From Ga0077555 sp041397775 (GTDB taxonomy: Bacteria > Pseudomonadota > Alphaproteobacteria > Rhizobiales > Hyphomicrobiaceae): a stretch of 64,000 bases of DNA. The position numbers were made by a program, and so were the translations under genes. Below, piece after piece: positions 52,195-61,091 of this stretch. Numbering within the stretch: position 1 is the first letter of the stretch; each line of letters begins with the position of its first letter. The notes below the pieces were generated by a model. It ran no database searches. It was not told where the DNA came from and saw only the letters and a list, made by a program, of their open reading frames with translations. The DNA lies in NCBI GenBank assembly GCA_041397775.1, contig JAWKWB010000004.1:1-64000 (forward strand). Reading direction: 5' to 3'.

Positions 52195-52659
52195 CTACCA
52201 GAGTTCGCCGACGGGGCGCGTGCCATGCGCTTCCTCTATGCGGCGCAATGTGCCGGGCGTGATGTCGGCGGGCAGCGCATCGAGAGGGAAAAAGTCGGCC
52301 GCGGCTATCTCGTAGTTCGGCTTGAAGTCGTGGATGCGGCGCCATTGCCGGAAAATGTAGACGGCGACGTGGTCGCCGGGAAATGCCGGCTCGTTCGAGT
52401 AGATGCCCAGCAGCTGGGGATGACCGGAGGCGGCGACCCCTGTTTCCTCCTCGATCTCGCGATGGACGGACTGAAGGAGCGTTTCGCGCTTTTCGACGCC
52501 GCCGCCGGGAAACACCCAGCCCTTCGCATAGGTCTGCTTTATGAGGAGGACGCGGTTTTCCGGTTCATCGATCACCATCGCGCGGACGCCGAGCGTCAGA
52601 GGGCGTTGCCAACGCCAGTAGCGTTGAAGGATCTTTCGCACTATCCATTCAGTCGGCAT
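52195..52659 (-). CDS. NUDIX hydrolase
   Basis: About 154 residues from ATG 52659 (MPTEWIVRKILQRYW); an upstream ATG at 52749 is in frame but adds a Cys-rich leader. The NUDIX box is complete: a GGGVEKRE start, then REIEEETGV with its metal-binding Glu residues. It would cleave a nucleoside diphosphate linked to another group, perhaps a nucleotide sugar given the neighbouring glycan genes. It is convergent with the ligase gene and its stop lies 24 bases from it. Confidence 0.9.
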   Translation of the reverse strand: MPTEWIVRKILQRYWRWQRPLTLGVRAMVIDEPENRVLLIKQTYAKGWVFPGGGVEKRETLLQSVHREIEEETGVAASGHPQLLGIYSNEPAFPGDHVAVYIFRQWRRIHDFKPNYEIAAADFFPLDALPADITPGTLRRIEEAHGTRPVGELW

Positions 52660-52778
52660 GAGCTGAAAAAATCCGGAACCTCGTATGCATACCCAGCTGT
52701 CTTGCAGCGAATCGCGGGGACTGCAAGGGAAAGCGCATGCGAGGCTCATGCGGCAGGGACTGCGTGCGGGATAAGTAA

Positions 52779-53729
52779 ATGAGCGACGTCTTCACGCTGG
52801 CGCACCTCTCCGACATTCATTTGCCGCCCCTGCCCAGGCTTCATCTGCGCCATGCGAATCTCAAGCGCATTCTCGGCTTCCTGAATTGGCACCGAGGCCG
52901 CAAGCATGCGCATCTGGTGGGCACGCTGGCCGAGATCGTCATGGATCTCGAGCTGCAGATGCCCGATCATGTCGCGGTGACGGGGGACCTGGCGAACGTG
53001 GGGACGCCTGCCGAGTTCGTGGCGGCGACGGACTGGCTCAAGACCTTGGGGGCCCCATCGCACGTGTCCGTCGTGCCGGGCAACCACGACCTCTACACGC
53101 GCCTGCGCAACGACATCGGCATCGGCCGGTGGGGGGCCTACATGACGCCCAACGCCGCCGGTGCGGCCTTGTCGGCGCCCGCCGCGATGGTCTTTCCCTT
53201 CGTCAGGCGCTTCGGTGACGTCGCCCTCGTCGGCATTAATTCGGCCAAGCCGACACGACCGTTCTACGCCGGCGGGCGTGTGGGCGGCGACCAACTTCTG
53301 GGGCTGGCGCATGTTCTCCAGACGCTCGGGCAGCGGGGCGTGTTCAGGGTGGTCTTGATCCATCACCCTCCGTTGCCCGGCCTTGCCCGGCCCTCCAAGG
53401 CGCTGGAGGATGCGGCCGAGGTCGAGCATGTGCTGACGACACACGGTGCGGAACTCGTGCTCTATGGGCACAACCATGTTTCGAGGATCTCGTACCGCCA
53501 CCATGCCACGGGCGATGGCGTCATGGCCGTCGTCGGAGTGCCTTCGGCGTCCGTCGGCCGTCCGCACGGGCATGACATGCTGGCGCGGTATCACCTGTTC
53601 AATATCGAGGCCGATGCGGGGCTGGGGCCGCGGGTTGAGCTCGTCGCACGAGGGCTGGCGGCGCCCGGCGGTCCGGTGATGGAGATCGAACGTAGAACGA
53701 TCTTGCCGGCCCGGCCGCCCGAGGCATGA
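52779..53729 (+). CDS. Calcineurin-type metallophosphoesterase
   Basis: A 316-residue metallophosphoesterase with all motifs of the two-metal centre: LSDIHLPP (DxH), VTGDLANVG (GDxx), VPGNHDLYT (GNHD), IHHPPLPG and YGHNHVSRI (GHxH). The family acts on phosphodiesters or nucleotides; this variety resembles CpdA-like or UDP-sugar pyrophosphatase-like enzymes, but the substrate is not evident. It is divergent from the NUDIX gene across about 120 bases. Confidence 0.9.
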   Translation: MSDVFTLAHLSDIHLPPLPRLHLRHANLKRILGFLNWHRGRKHAHLVGTLAEIVMDLELQMPDHVAVTGDLANVGTPAEFVAATDWLKTLGAPSHVSVVPGNHDLYTRLRNDIGIGRWGAYMTPNAAGAALSAPAAMVFPFVRRFGDVALVGINSAKPTRPFYAGGRVGGDQLLGLAHVLQTLGQRGVFRVVLIHHPPLPGLARPSKALEDAAEVEHVLTTHGAELVLYGHNHVSRISYRHHATGDGVMAVVGVPSASVGRPHGHDMLARYHLFNIEADAGLGPRVELVARGLAAPGGPVMEIERRTILPARPPEA

Positions 53730-53818
53730 GGAAACTTTGACCTAGGCGTGAAAATAATCGTGTTGCCCGAAGGGTCGCGGGTGGGATACCCCCCGGACAG
53801 ATCATCTCGGAGCAAACG

Positions 53819-55042
53819 ATGAAAACCTCTCGCGCAAGCGGCCCGACGGGTCGGCCGCTCTGGCTCGTCATTCTGGCAGCAGGCACGATCGTCGGCATCG
53901 CCATGGGCCTGCGGCAGGTCATGGGCCTATTCCTGGCACCGATGACGACGGAGCTGAACATCGGGCGAGAGCCGTTCTCGCTGGCCATGGCCATCGCCAA
54001 TCTGATGTGGGGCGTCGCCGCGGTGCCGATGGGGGCGATCGCGGACCGATTCGGGGCGGGCCGGACACTCGCCGTCGGCGCGTTGGCGACGATGGGCGGC
54101 ATCTACCTGATGTATGCCGCGCAGACGGCCAACGACCTCATCGTCTCGGGCGTCCTGCTGGGCATCGGCGTGGGCGGCACCGGCATCACGGCGCTGGTCG
54201 GGGCGGTCGGGCGCGCAGCGCCTCCCGAGAAGCGGCAGCCGGCGATCGCCTCGCTGGGCATGGCCGCGGGCATCGGCTCGTTCGTGGCCTTCCCCTATAC
54301 GCACCTCTTCATGGAGTTGGTGGGCTGGAAGTCGGCGCTGCTCGTCATCGCGGCAACCATCGGGCTCATCTTGCCGCTGGCGACGGTGCTGGCGGGACGG
54401 CCGCAATCCAACAGTACGGTGCGGCAGCAGACGCTGGGCGAAGCCGTTTCCGAGGCCTTCGCGCATCCCAGCTTCTGGCTGCTGGTCGCCGGCTTCTTCG
54501 TGTGCGGGTTCCACGTCGCGTTCTATGCCGTGCATCTGCCCGCATTCGTCGCCGACAAGGGGTTGTCGCCGCAGGTGGCCGTGTTGGCGCTGACCGCGGT
54601 GGGCATCGCGAACATCGTGGGCACCTATCTTGCCGGGCAATCCGGCAAGCTGGTGGAGCGGCGGGTCGGTCTCAGCTTCATCTACGTGATGCGCTGTTTC
54701 GCGTTTCTGGGGCTGCTTTTCCTGCCGATCAATGCCTGGGCGGTGATCGGCATCAGCACGCTGCTGGGCCTGTTCTGGCTGTCGACCGTGCCGCTCACGA
54801 GCAGCCTCGTCGGGCTGTTCTTCGGCCCGCAGTGGATGTCGATGCTGTTCGGGTTCGTCTTCCTGTCGCATCAGCTCGGCTCGTTCGCGGGCCTGTGGCT
54901 GGCGGGTGTGCTTTATGATGCCACCAAGTCCTATGATATGATGTGGTGGATATCGATCGGGCTCGGCCTGTTCGCGGGACTGGTGCATTGGCCGATCCGG
55001 GAGCGCCCGGTCGAGCGACTGCAGCCGGTGCCGGCCGAGTAG
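53819..55042 (+). CDS. Major facilitator superfamily transporter
   Basis: A 407-residue protein with twelve hydrophobic segments and the MFS loop motif GAIADRFGAGRTLAVGALAT between helices 2 and 3. LMWGVAAVPMGAIADRFGAG and the second-half PINAWAVIGISTLLGLFWLS fit a sugar/acid or drug exporter; the substrate is not clear. It is followed after 22 bases by a small membrane protein gene on the same strand. Confidence 0.9.
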   Translation: MKTSRASGPTGRPLWLVILAAGTIVGIAMGLRQVMGLFLAPMTTELNIGREPFSLAMAIANLMWGVAAVPMGAIADRFGAGRTLAVGALATMGGIYLMYAAQTANDLIVSGVLLGIGVGGTGITALVGAVGRAAPPEKRQPAIASLGMAAGIGSFVAFPYTHLFMELVGWKSALLVIAATIGLILPLATVLAGRPQSNSTVRQQTLGEAVSEAFAHPSFWLLVAGFFVCGFHVAFYAVHLPAFVADKGLSPQVAVLALTAVGIANIVGTYLAGQSGKLVERRVGLSFIYVMRCFAFLGLLFLPINAWAVIGISTLLGLFWLSTVPLTSSLVGLFFGPQWMSMLFGFVFLSHQLGSFAGLWLAGVLYDATKSYDMMWWISIGLGLFAGLVHWPIRERPVERLQPVPAE

Positions 55043-55064
55043 GCCACGGCAGGGATCCACGGCA

Positions 55065-55241
55065 ATGACGACGGCACAAGCAGAGGAGACGGGGCGCGCC
55101 AGGCAAGGCATGCCTCCGCGCGTCCGCCGGATCGTGCTCGGCGTCGCCGGCCTCATCGCATCGGGTGCCCTCTATCTGATCGCGGTGCGCTACGAGGCGA
55201 TCCTGACCGATCTGTCGGGGCTGACGGCGTGGTGCTTCTGA
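55065..55241 (+). CDS. 58-residue single-pass membrane protein
   Basis: ATG 55065 to TGA 55241. The protein begins MTTAQAEETGRARQGMPPRV, continues with a membrane helix IVLGVAGLIASGALYLIAVR (about 23-42), and ends LSGLTAWCF. It lies 22 bases behind the MFS gene with an AGGGA-like ribosome site, so a shared transcript is plausible. Composition and codon use match its neighbours. No family is recognised. Confidence 0.6.
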   Translation: MTTAQAEETGRARQGMPPRVRRIVLGVAGLIASGALYLIAVRYEAILTDLSGLTAWCF

Positions 55242-55341
55242 AGCCCCCGGCGGTTTGACAGCCGTCAAATTTCGACCGTCTCTGCGTGGCGTACTCTCAG
55301 CCGTTCGGGCCTGGGCGCTCGGATGAAATCTGGGGGACGGC

Positions 55342-55815
55342 ATGTCAGGGAAAATCGGGATTGCTGCCGCTGCGGTGCTCGTTGGCATCCTGTCGTGTGC
55401 ACCAGCATCGGCGGGCGAGGCCGTTCTCTTCGTCAAGGCAGGCACGTACGACGACGTGCGCTTCGACTTGACGAATGCGATCGTCGAGCGGGGCCTGAAG
55501 ATCGACTACAACGGCAAGACCGCGGACATGCTGGCGCGAACGGGAGCCGACGTCGGCTCCACCAAGCCGATCTACAAGGCGGCCGAGTTCTTTTCGTTCT
55601 GCTCCGCCAAGTTGTCGCGCACCATGATGGAGGCCGATCCTGCCAATCTCGGCGCGTGCCCGTACATCGTCTTCATCTACGAGACGGTCGCCAAGCCCGG
55701 CGAGGTCGTGGTCGGCTACCGCAAGCCAACGCCGCGCGGCAATGCTGCTTCCAAGGCCGCCCTGGCCGAGGTGGGGCAGTTGCTCGAAGGCATCGCCAAG
55801 GATGCCACCAAGTAG
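55342..55815 (+). CDS. DUF302-like periplasmic protein
   Basis: A 157-residue precursor. The signal peptide (MSGKIGIAAAAVLVGILSCA, cleavage near ASA-GE) is followed by one DUF302-like domain: VLFVKAGTYDDVRFDLTNAI, GLKIDYNGKTADMLARTG, then KAAEFFSFCSAKLSRTMMEA and PYIVFIYETVAKPGEVVVGY. The family has a small alpha-beta fold and unknown function; some members carry redox or heme-linked roles. The two Cys of the mature part may pair. It ends just before the cobalamin riboswitch. Confidence 0.75.
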   Translation: MSGKIGIAAAAVLVGILSCAPASAGEAVLFVKAGTYDDVRFDLTNAIVERGLKIDYNGKTADMLARTGADVGSTKPIYKAAEFFSFCSAKLSRTMMEADPANLGACPYIVFIYETVAKPGEVVVGYRKPTPRGNAASKAALAEVGQLLEGIAKDATK

Positions 55816-55864
55816 GCAACTGCGATTCGTGGATTGACTCTCCTTCGCCACATTGCTTCGTTTA

Positions 55865-56075
55865 GGCATCGTGTCGGTTCCGGCGCCTGTTCGGTGCTGG
55901 TGAAAAGGGAACACGGTCTAGCGGCCAGTCGTGCCGCGATTCCGTGGCTGCCCCCGCAACTGTAAGCGGCGAGTCTCCGCCAATTTTTTGCCACTGAACA
56001 TGCTCCGGCATGTTTCGGGAAGGCGGCGCGAGATGCCTGAGCCGCAAGCCAGGAGACCTGCCGGCACGGGTCGCC
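55865..56075 (+). ncRNA. Cobalamin riboswitch
   Basis: The conserved landmarks appear in order: GTGAAAAGGGAACACGG at about 55900-55915, GCTGCCCCCGCAACTGTAAG at about 55948-55967, and the B12 box GCCAGGAGACCTGCC at 56048-56062. This is the aptamer that binds adenosylcobalamin and lowers expression of B12 uptake genes. About 220 bases separate it from the receptor ATG, leaving room for an expression platform. Confidence 0.95.
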
Positions 56076-56284
56076 CATCTTCCATGCGGGGCGCGTGGGA
56101 GAGCGTGTAACCGTCGTGGCGACTGTCTGCAGTCTCGGGGACTTCGTGTCCGGGGCAGCGGTCGTCGTGGCAGGTGGCGGGCTTGGCGCAGTCTCCTCTC
56201 GGGGAGGGCGGTGCCGTTTCCAATTCCAATCCATGCGAGCGTTGTGTCGTCGCGAGGCCTCCTTCTTGGAGCTCGGAGAGCCAC

Positions 56285-58405
56285 ATGCTTTCGACAGCGC
56301 CCGCATTGCGCGGGCCAGGACTTGGTGTCGTTTCCCTCGTTGCCCTCGTGGCGGCCAGTGCTGCACCGGCGCTCGCACAAACGCAGTTGCCGGGCATCGT
56401 CGTGCAAGGCAGCACGCTGACGCCGCCGCCGCCCGCCCGCAAGCCGGCGGCTTCCGCTCCGCAGGAAAGCAGCGATGTCGGCGAGGCTGTGTCGACCGCC
56501 GTTCCGGGCGGGCCGGCCAACGGCGGTTCCGATGCGGCGACGGCCGGCGGATACGCCAGCGAGAGCATCGGCTCGGCGGTCAGCGTGGTGACGGGCGAGG
56601 AATTGCGCCAACAGCAGATCCGTAATGCCGGCGAGGCGCTTCGCGCGCTGCCGGGCGTCTCGGTGAGCCGTGGCGGTGGCTTTGCCTCGCAGACGCAGGT
56701 GCGCATCCGCGGCGCGGAGGCGAACCATACGCTGGTCGTCATCGACGGTGTCGTGGCGAACGACGTCAACAACGGCGCGTTCGACCTGTCGGACCTTTCG
56801 GCGGAGAGCATCGAGCGCATCGAGGTCATCCGGGGACCGCAGAGCGGGCTCTACGGCTCGAATGCGCTGGGCGGTGTCGTCAATATCGTGACGAAGAGCG
56901 GCCGGGGACCGCTGCAACTGACGTTACGGAGCGAGGCGGGATCCTTCGGCACGTTCGACTACGCAGCGCGGGCGTCGGGCGGCAACGACAAGGCCTGGGG
57001 CTCGCTGACCTATCACGAGCGGCATGCGACGGGCTTCAACATCGCGCCCTTCGGCATCGAGAACGACGGTGGCTTGCTGCGCACGGTGATCGCGAAGGGC
57101 GGCACGCAGATCGCACCCGGTCTCGTTCTCGATTTCAACATGCGCTATTCCGACAAGCGTGGCGATCGCGATACGGAGGGTGGTCCGGTGGGCACGCTCG
57201 CCGTGCAGGTGGACGATACCTCGACCTTCTCCAACAAGGTCTGGCTGGGTGGCGCCAACCTGCGCTGGGATACGTTCGATGGCCGGTTGAGCCACGTCCT
57301 GCGCGTGTCGCGCAACGAGACCCGGACCTCGGATATCTCGTCGAGCTTCACCTCGAACAACATCAGCGAAACCATCCGCTACGGCTATCTGGGCACGTGG
57401 CGGCACGATACGCCTGCGCTTCTCAATGCCAGCCACGCCTTGACCTTGCTGGTGGAAGAAGAACGTGAATCCTTCACGCCGCTATCCGACTTCGCCGACG
57501 GCTTGACGCGCAGCCGCAGCCGGCTGGCGACAGCCTTGGAATACAAGGGCGACTTCGCCAAGCGGCTGTTCCTGACCGGTAACATCCGGCGCGACGACAA
57601 CGAGGTGTTCGGCGACTACAACACGTGGCGGCTGGCGGCCTCGCTGAAGTTGCCCGAAGTGGCGCTGCGCCCGCATGCCAGCGTGGGCACGGGCGTGAAG
57701 CTGCCGACCATGTTCGAGAACTTCGGGCTCATCCCCGGCTCGTTCACGCCCAACCCGAACCTCCAGCCGGAAGAAAGCAAGGGCTGGGATGCGGGCGTGG
57801 AGTGGACTGTGCTGTCGGGCCGGGCGATCCTGGACGTGACCTATTTCCAGCAGGACCTGACCAACAAGATCGACGGTTTCGTCGCGGGGCCGGGGTTCAC
57901 GTTCACGGCGAAGAACCAGTTGGGGGAGAGCCATCGCGAGGGCGTCGAGTTGTCGGCGCGGCTGGCGCTGGCACGCAACGTGACGCTGTCGGGTGCCTAC
58001 ACGTACCTGACGGCAACGGATGCGAACGGTCTCGACGAGATCCGGCGGCCGCGCAATTCGGCGCGTGCGGATCTGACCTATCTCTTCGCGAGCGGACGCG
58101 GCACGGCCACCTTGTCGGCGCTCTACAACGGTGAGATGCGAGATACGGCCTTCCATATCAACTCGTATGCATTCGGCTTCCCGTCGACGACGGCCGTGCG
58201 CACGACGCTCGACGACTACTGGCTGGTGAACGCGGCGGCGAGCTACAAGGTGATGCCGGGCGTCGAACTGTTCGGGCGCGTGGAAAATCTGCTCAACGAG
58301 AAGTACTACGAGATCTACGGCTTCGGGACGGCGGGCATTGCCGGCTTTGCCGGGGTGAAGTTGACGTTGGGCGGCGACGAGGCATCGACGTTCACGCGGC
58401 GCTGA
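56285..58405 (+). CDS. btuB: TonB-dependent cobalamin receptor
   Basis: From ATG 56285 the precursor has 706 residues with signal peptide (VALVAASAAPALA). A Pro/Ala-rich spacer (about 40-100) leads to the plug domain: RNAGEALRALPGVSVSRGGG, VRIRGAEANHTLVVIDGVVA, SLYGSNALGG-like segment (SGLYGSNALGGVVNIVTKSG). The 22-strand barrel ends VENLLNEKYYEIYGFGTAGI, with the C-terminal TonB-box-II-like feature. It carries B12 across the outer membrane. The riboswitch directly upstream supports cobalamin as the substrate. Confidence 0.93.
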   Translation: MLSTAPALRGPGLGVVSLVALVAASAAPALAQTQLPGIVVQGSTLTPPPPARKPAASAPQESSDVGEAVSTAVPGGPANGGSDAATAGGYASESIGSAVSVVTGEELRQQQIRNAGEALRALPGVSVSRGGGFASQTQVRIRGAEANHTLVVIDGVVANDVNNGAFDLSDLSAESIERIEVIRGPQSGLYGSNALGGVVNIVTKSGRGPLQLTLRSEAGSFGTFDYAARASGGNDKAWGSLTYHERHATGFNIAPFGIENDGGLLRTVIAKGGTQIAPGLVLDFNMRYSDKRGDRDTEGGPVGTLAVQVDDTSTFSNKVWLGGANLRWDTFDGRLSHVLRVSRNETRTSDISSSFTSNNISETIRYGYLGTWRHDTPALLNASHALTLLVEEERESFTPLSDFADGLTRSRSRLATALEYKGDFAKRLFLTGNIRRDDNEVFGDYNTWRLAASLKLPEVALRPHASVGTGVKLPTMFENFGLIPGSFTPNPNLQPEESKGWDAGVEWTVLSGRAILDVTYFQQDLTNKIDGFVAGPGFTFTAKNQLGESHREGVELSARLALARNVTLSGAYTYLTATDANGLDEIRRPRNSARADLTYLFASGRGTATLSALYNGEMRDTAFHINSYAFGFPSTTAVRTTLDDYWLVNAAASYKVMPGVELFGRVENLLNEKYYEIYGFGTAGIAGFAGVKLTLGGDEASTFTRR

Positions 58406-58421
58406 CGACGAGGGGCGAGGG

Positions 58422-59306
58422 ATGGTGAGTGTGGCGAAGGCCAGCGCCGGGTGGCGATTGGCGCACTTGGCATTCGCGATTCTGCTGCCGACGGGTCCTG
58501 CGGCCCTCGCCCAGCCTTCGCCCAAGCCGCAGCGGATCGTGTCGATCAACCTGTGCACGGACCAGATCCTGCTCGATCTGGTGCCGCGTGCGCGCATCCG
58601 GGCGTTGTCGATGCTGGCGGCCGACCCTGCCGTGTCGGCTGCGGCGGAGAAAGCTGCGGGCATTGCGACGACGCGCGGTGATGCGGAAACCGTGCTGGGC
58701 TTCGATCCCGATCTGGTGCTGGCGGGAACCTTCTCGACGCCGGCGACGGTGTCATTGCTGGAGCGGATCGGCCAGCGGGTCGAGAAGATCGGGCTCGCCT
58801 CCGACATTGCGGGCATCCGCACGACGATCCGCCAGATCGCGGCGGCCGTTGGGGAACGCGAAAAAGGGGAAGCGCTGATCGATGGCCTCGACCGCGCACT
58901 GGAGGGAACGCGCCGCGATGCGGGGGCGGCAAAGCCATCCGCGCTCATCTATCAGGTCAACGGCTTGACGGCGGGATCGGGAAACATCGCGGATGCGATG
59001 CTGCGCGCGGCCGGTTTCGCGAACCATGCGACGCATCTGCAGCTTGGACACGGCGGATCGGTGCCGCTGGAAAGCGTGGTGGCCGATCCGCCGGACCTGC
59101 TGGTTCTCTCCGGGTCGATCGACGAATACCGCACGGTGGTCGCGGACAACGTACGCCACCCGGCCCTGGCGGCACTGCGCCGGGAGCGCCCCAGCGTCGT
59201 CGTGCCCTGGCGATATTGGTTGTGCGGCACGCATCATCTCGTTACCGCCATTCGGCAACTATCGATCGCGCGGCAACAGTTCGAGGCGGAAAGTCGTCCA
59301 CGATGA
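58422..59306 (+). CDS. btuF: Cobalamin ABC transporter substrate-binding protein
   Basis: A 294-residue precursor with signal peptide (FAILLPTGPAALA) and the BtuF/FecB-type fold: RIVSINLCTDQILLDLVPRA, VLGFDPDLVLAGTFSTPATV, SALIYQVNGLTAGSGNIADA and PPDLLVLSGSIDEYRTVVAD. These proteins catch B12 in the periplasm and hand it to the permease. The stop overlaps the next gene's ATG, so all four transport genes form one coupled operon behind the riboswitch. Confidence 0.9.
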   Translation: MVSVAKASAGWRLAHLAFAILLPTGPAALAQPSPKPQRIVSINLCTDQILLDLVPRARIRALSMLAADPAVSAAAEKAAGIATTRGDAETVLGFDPDLVLAGTFSTPATVSLLERIGQRVEKIGLASDIAGIRTTIRQIAAAVGEREKGEALIDGLDRALEGTRRDAGAAKPSALIYQVNGLTAGSGNIADAMLRAAGFANHATHLQLGHGGSVPLESVVADPPDLLVLSGSIDEYRTVVADNVRHPALAALRRERPSVVVPWRYWLCGTHHLVTAIRQLSIARQQFEAESRPR

Positions 59307-60292
59307 CACGCCAACGGCAAGACGACGGCGCCGCATACCTGCGGCTGCTCCTGGCTATGGGGGCACTGCTGGCAGTGCTCTGCGCGCTCTCGCTGCTGAT
59401 CGGCGCAGGGAGTATCGGGCTGCCGCAGCGCGCGCTGTGGCTCATTCTCTCCGAGATCCGCCTGCCGCGTACGCTGCTGGCGCTGCTGATCGGCGGCGCG
59501 CTCGGGTTGTCGGGGGCGGCGCTGCAAGGGTATTTGCGCAATCCGCTCGCCGAACCGGGCATCATCGGCATTTCGGGGGGAGCAGGGCTTGGTGCCGTGA
59601 TCGCCATCCACCTGGGGCTGACGCAGGTCGTTCCCTTGGCGCTACCGCTGGCAGGCATGTCGGGAGCGCTCGTTGCGACCTCCCTGGTGCTGCTTCTCGC
59701 GGGCGAACGCGGAGGGCCGCTGACCCTCATCCTGGCGGGTGTGGCGATCGCGAATGTCGCGGCGGCGCTGATTTCGCTGGCGCTGAGCCTGTCGGCCAAT
59801 CCCTTCGCGGCGGTGGAGATCGTGTTCTGGCTGCTGGGATCGCTGGCCGATCGCAGCATGGTTCACGTCGGGCTCGCGACGCCGGCGGTCGTTCTGGGAT
59901 GCGGCATCCTGTTGCGGCTGGGGCCGAGCCTCGACGCGCTGAGCCTCGGGGAGGACGTGGCGGAGAGCCTGGGCGCCGACATGCGCCGGTCGCGTTACGT
60001 GCTGGTCGTGGGCACGGCGCTGGCTGTGGGCGCGGCAACGGCGGTCGCGGGAACGATCGGCTTCGTCGGGTTGATCGTGCCGCATGTGCTGCGGCCGCTG
60101 GTCGGTGCGCGGCCATCGCGGTTGCTGGTGGCAAGCCTGCTGGGTGGGGCGATCCTGGTGCTGGCGGCCGACATCGCCGTTCGGCTGCTGGCGCCGGGCG
60201 GGGAGTTGCGGCTCGGTGTGCTGACCGCGATCCTGGGCACGCCGCTGTTCGTGTGGCTGGTCGTGAAGACGCGCCGGGAGCTCGCGCCATGA
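59303..60292 (+). CDS. btuC: Cobalamin ABC transporter permease (FecCD family)
   Basis: A 329-residue FecCD-type permease with about ten membrane helices: EIRLPRTLLALLIGGALGLS, ALQGYLRNPLAEPGIIGISG, LAAGTIGFVGLIVPH-like motif (VAGTIGFVGLIVPHVLRPLV) that contacts the ATPase, and the C-terminal GVLTAILGTPLFVWLVVKTR. ATG 59303 overlaps the btuF stop, and the stop overlaps the btuD start. Confidence 0.9.
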   Translation: MTRQRQDDGAAYLRLLLAMGALLAVLCALSLLIGAGSIGLPQRALWLILSEIRLPRTLLALLIGGALGLSGAALQGYLRNPLAEPGIIGISGGAGLGAVIAIHLGLTQVVPLALPLAGMSGALVATSLVLLLAGERGGPLTLILAGVAIANVAAALISLALSLSANPFAAVEIVFWLLGSLADRSMVHVGLATPAVVLGCGILLRLGPSLDALSLGEDVAESLGADMRRSRYVLVVGTALAVGAATAVAGTIGFVGLIVPHVLRPLVGARPSRLLVASLLGGAILVLAADIAVRLLAPGGELRLGVLTAILGTPLFVWLVVKTRRELAP

Positions 60293-61053
60293 AGCTTGCA
60301 GCGCATGGGATTTCCGTCCGGCTCGGGCATCGCGACGTGCTGAGAAGCGTCGACACGGTGATCGTGCCGGGCCGCATCACCGGCATCATCGGGCCCAATG
60401 GCGCGGGCAAGTCGACGTTGATCCGGTCGCTCGCAGGCCTGGTGCCGCCAACGTCGGGCGCGATCGATCTGGGGGACAGCCCCCTCACGCGGGTGGCGGG
60501 GGCTGCGCGCGGGCGCCAGATCGCGTACCTGGCGCAGGAGCGCACCGTGCATTGGGCACTTGCCGTCGACGCGGTGGTGGCGCTGGGGAGGCTGCCGCAT
60601 CGTGGCTGTGCGCCCGAGGAGGACCGCCGCGCGATCACGGCTGCCATGACGGCCGCCGACGTAGCGCATCTGGCGCAGCGTACCGTCACGCATCTGTCCG
60701 GCGGCGAACTGGCGCGCGTGCTGCTGGCACGGGCGCTGGCGCAGGAGGCAGCCTTGCTCCTGGCAGACGAGCCGTCCGCCGGGCTCGACCCCGAGCACGC
60801 ACTGGCGCTTTTCGGCCTTCTGCAGCGGCTTGCGGCGGATGGACGCGGCATCGGCATCGCTGTGCACGACCTGACGATGGCGGCGCGGTTCTGTCACGAT
60901 CTGGTGGTTCTGTGCGGCGGCCAGGTGGTCGCGAGCGGTCCGGCTGCGGACGTGCTGCGCGGCGATGTCCTGGAGAAGGTCTTCGGCGTGCGTTTCCATG
61001 TCGGGACGCTCGACGAAGTGCCCATTGTGGTTCCGCTGGCGACGCTGCGATAG
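60289..61053 (+). CDS. btuD: Cobalamin ABC transporter ATP-binding protein
   Basis: A 254-residue ABC ATPase with Walker A GPNGAGKST (about 36-44), Q-loop YLAQERTVHW, signature LSGGELARV (LSGGE), Walker B LLLADEPSAGLDPEH and the H-loop AVHDLTMA. It energises B12 uptake with the permease upstream. The start codon overlaps the btuC stop. Confidence 0.92.
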   Translation: MKLAAHGISVRLGHRDVLRSVDTVIVPGRITGIIGPNGAGKSTLIRSLAGLVPPTSGAIDLGDSPLTRVAGAARGRQIAYLAQERTVHWALAVDAVVALGRLPHRGCAPEEDRRAITAAMTAADVAHLAQRTVTHLSGGELARVLLARALAQEAALLLADEPSAGLDPEHALALFGLLQRLAADGRGIGIAVHDLTMAARFCHDLVVLCGGQVVASGPAADVLRGDVLEKVFGVRFHVGTLDEVPIVVPLATLR

Positions 61054-61091
61054 TCGGGCGTCGGCCTGCATCGCAAAACGCTGGAGTGGAT

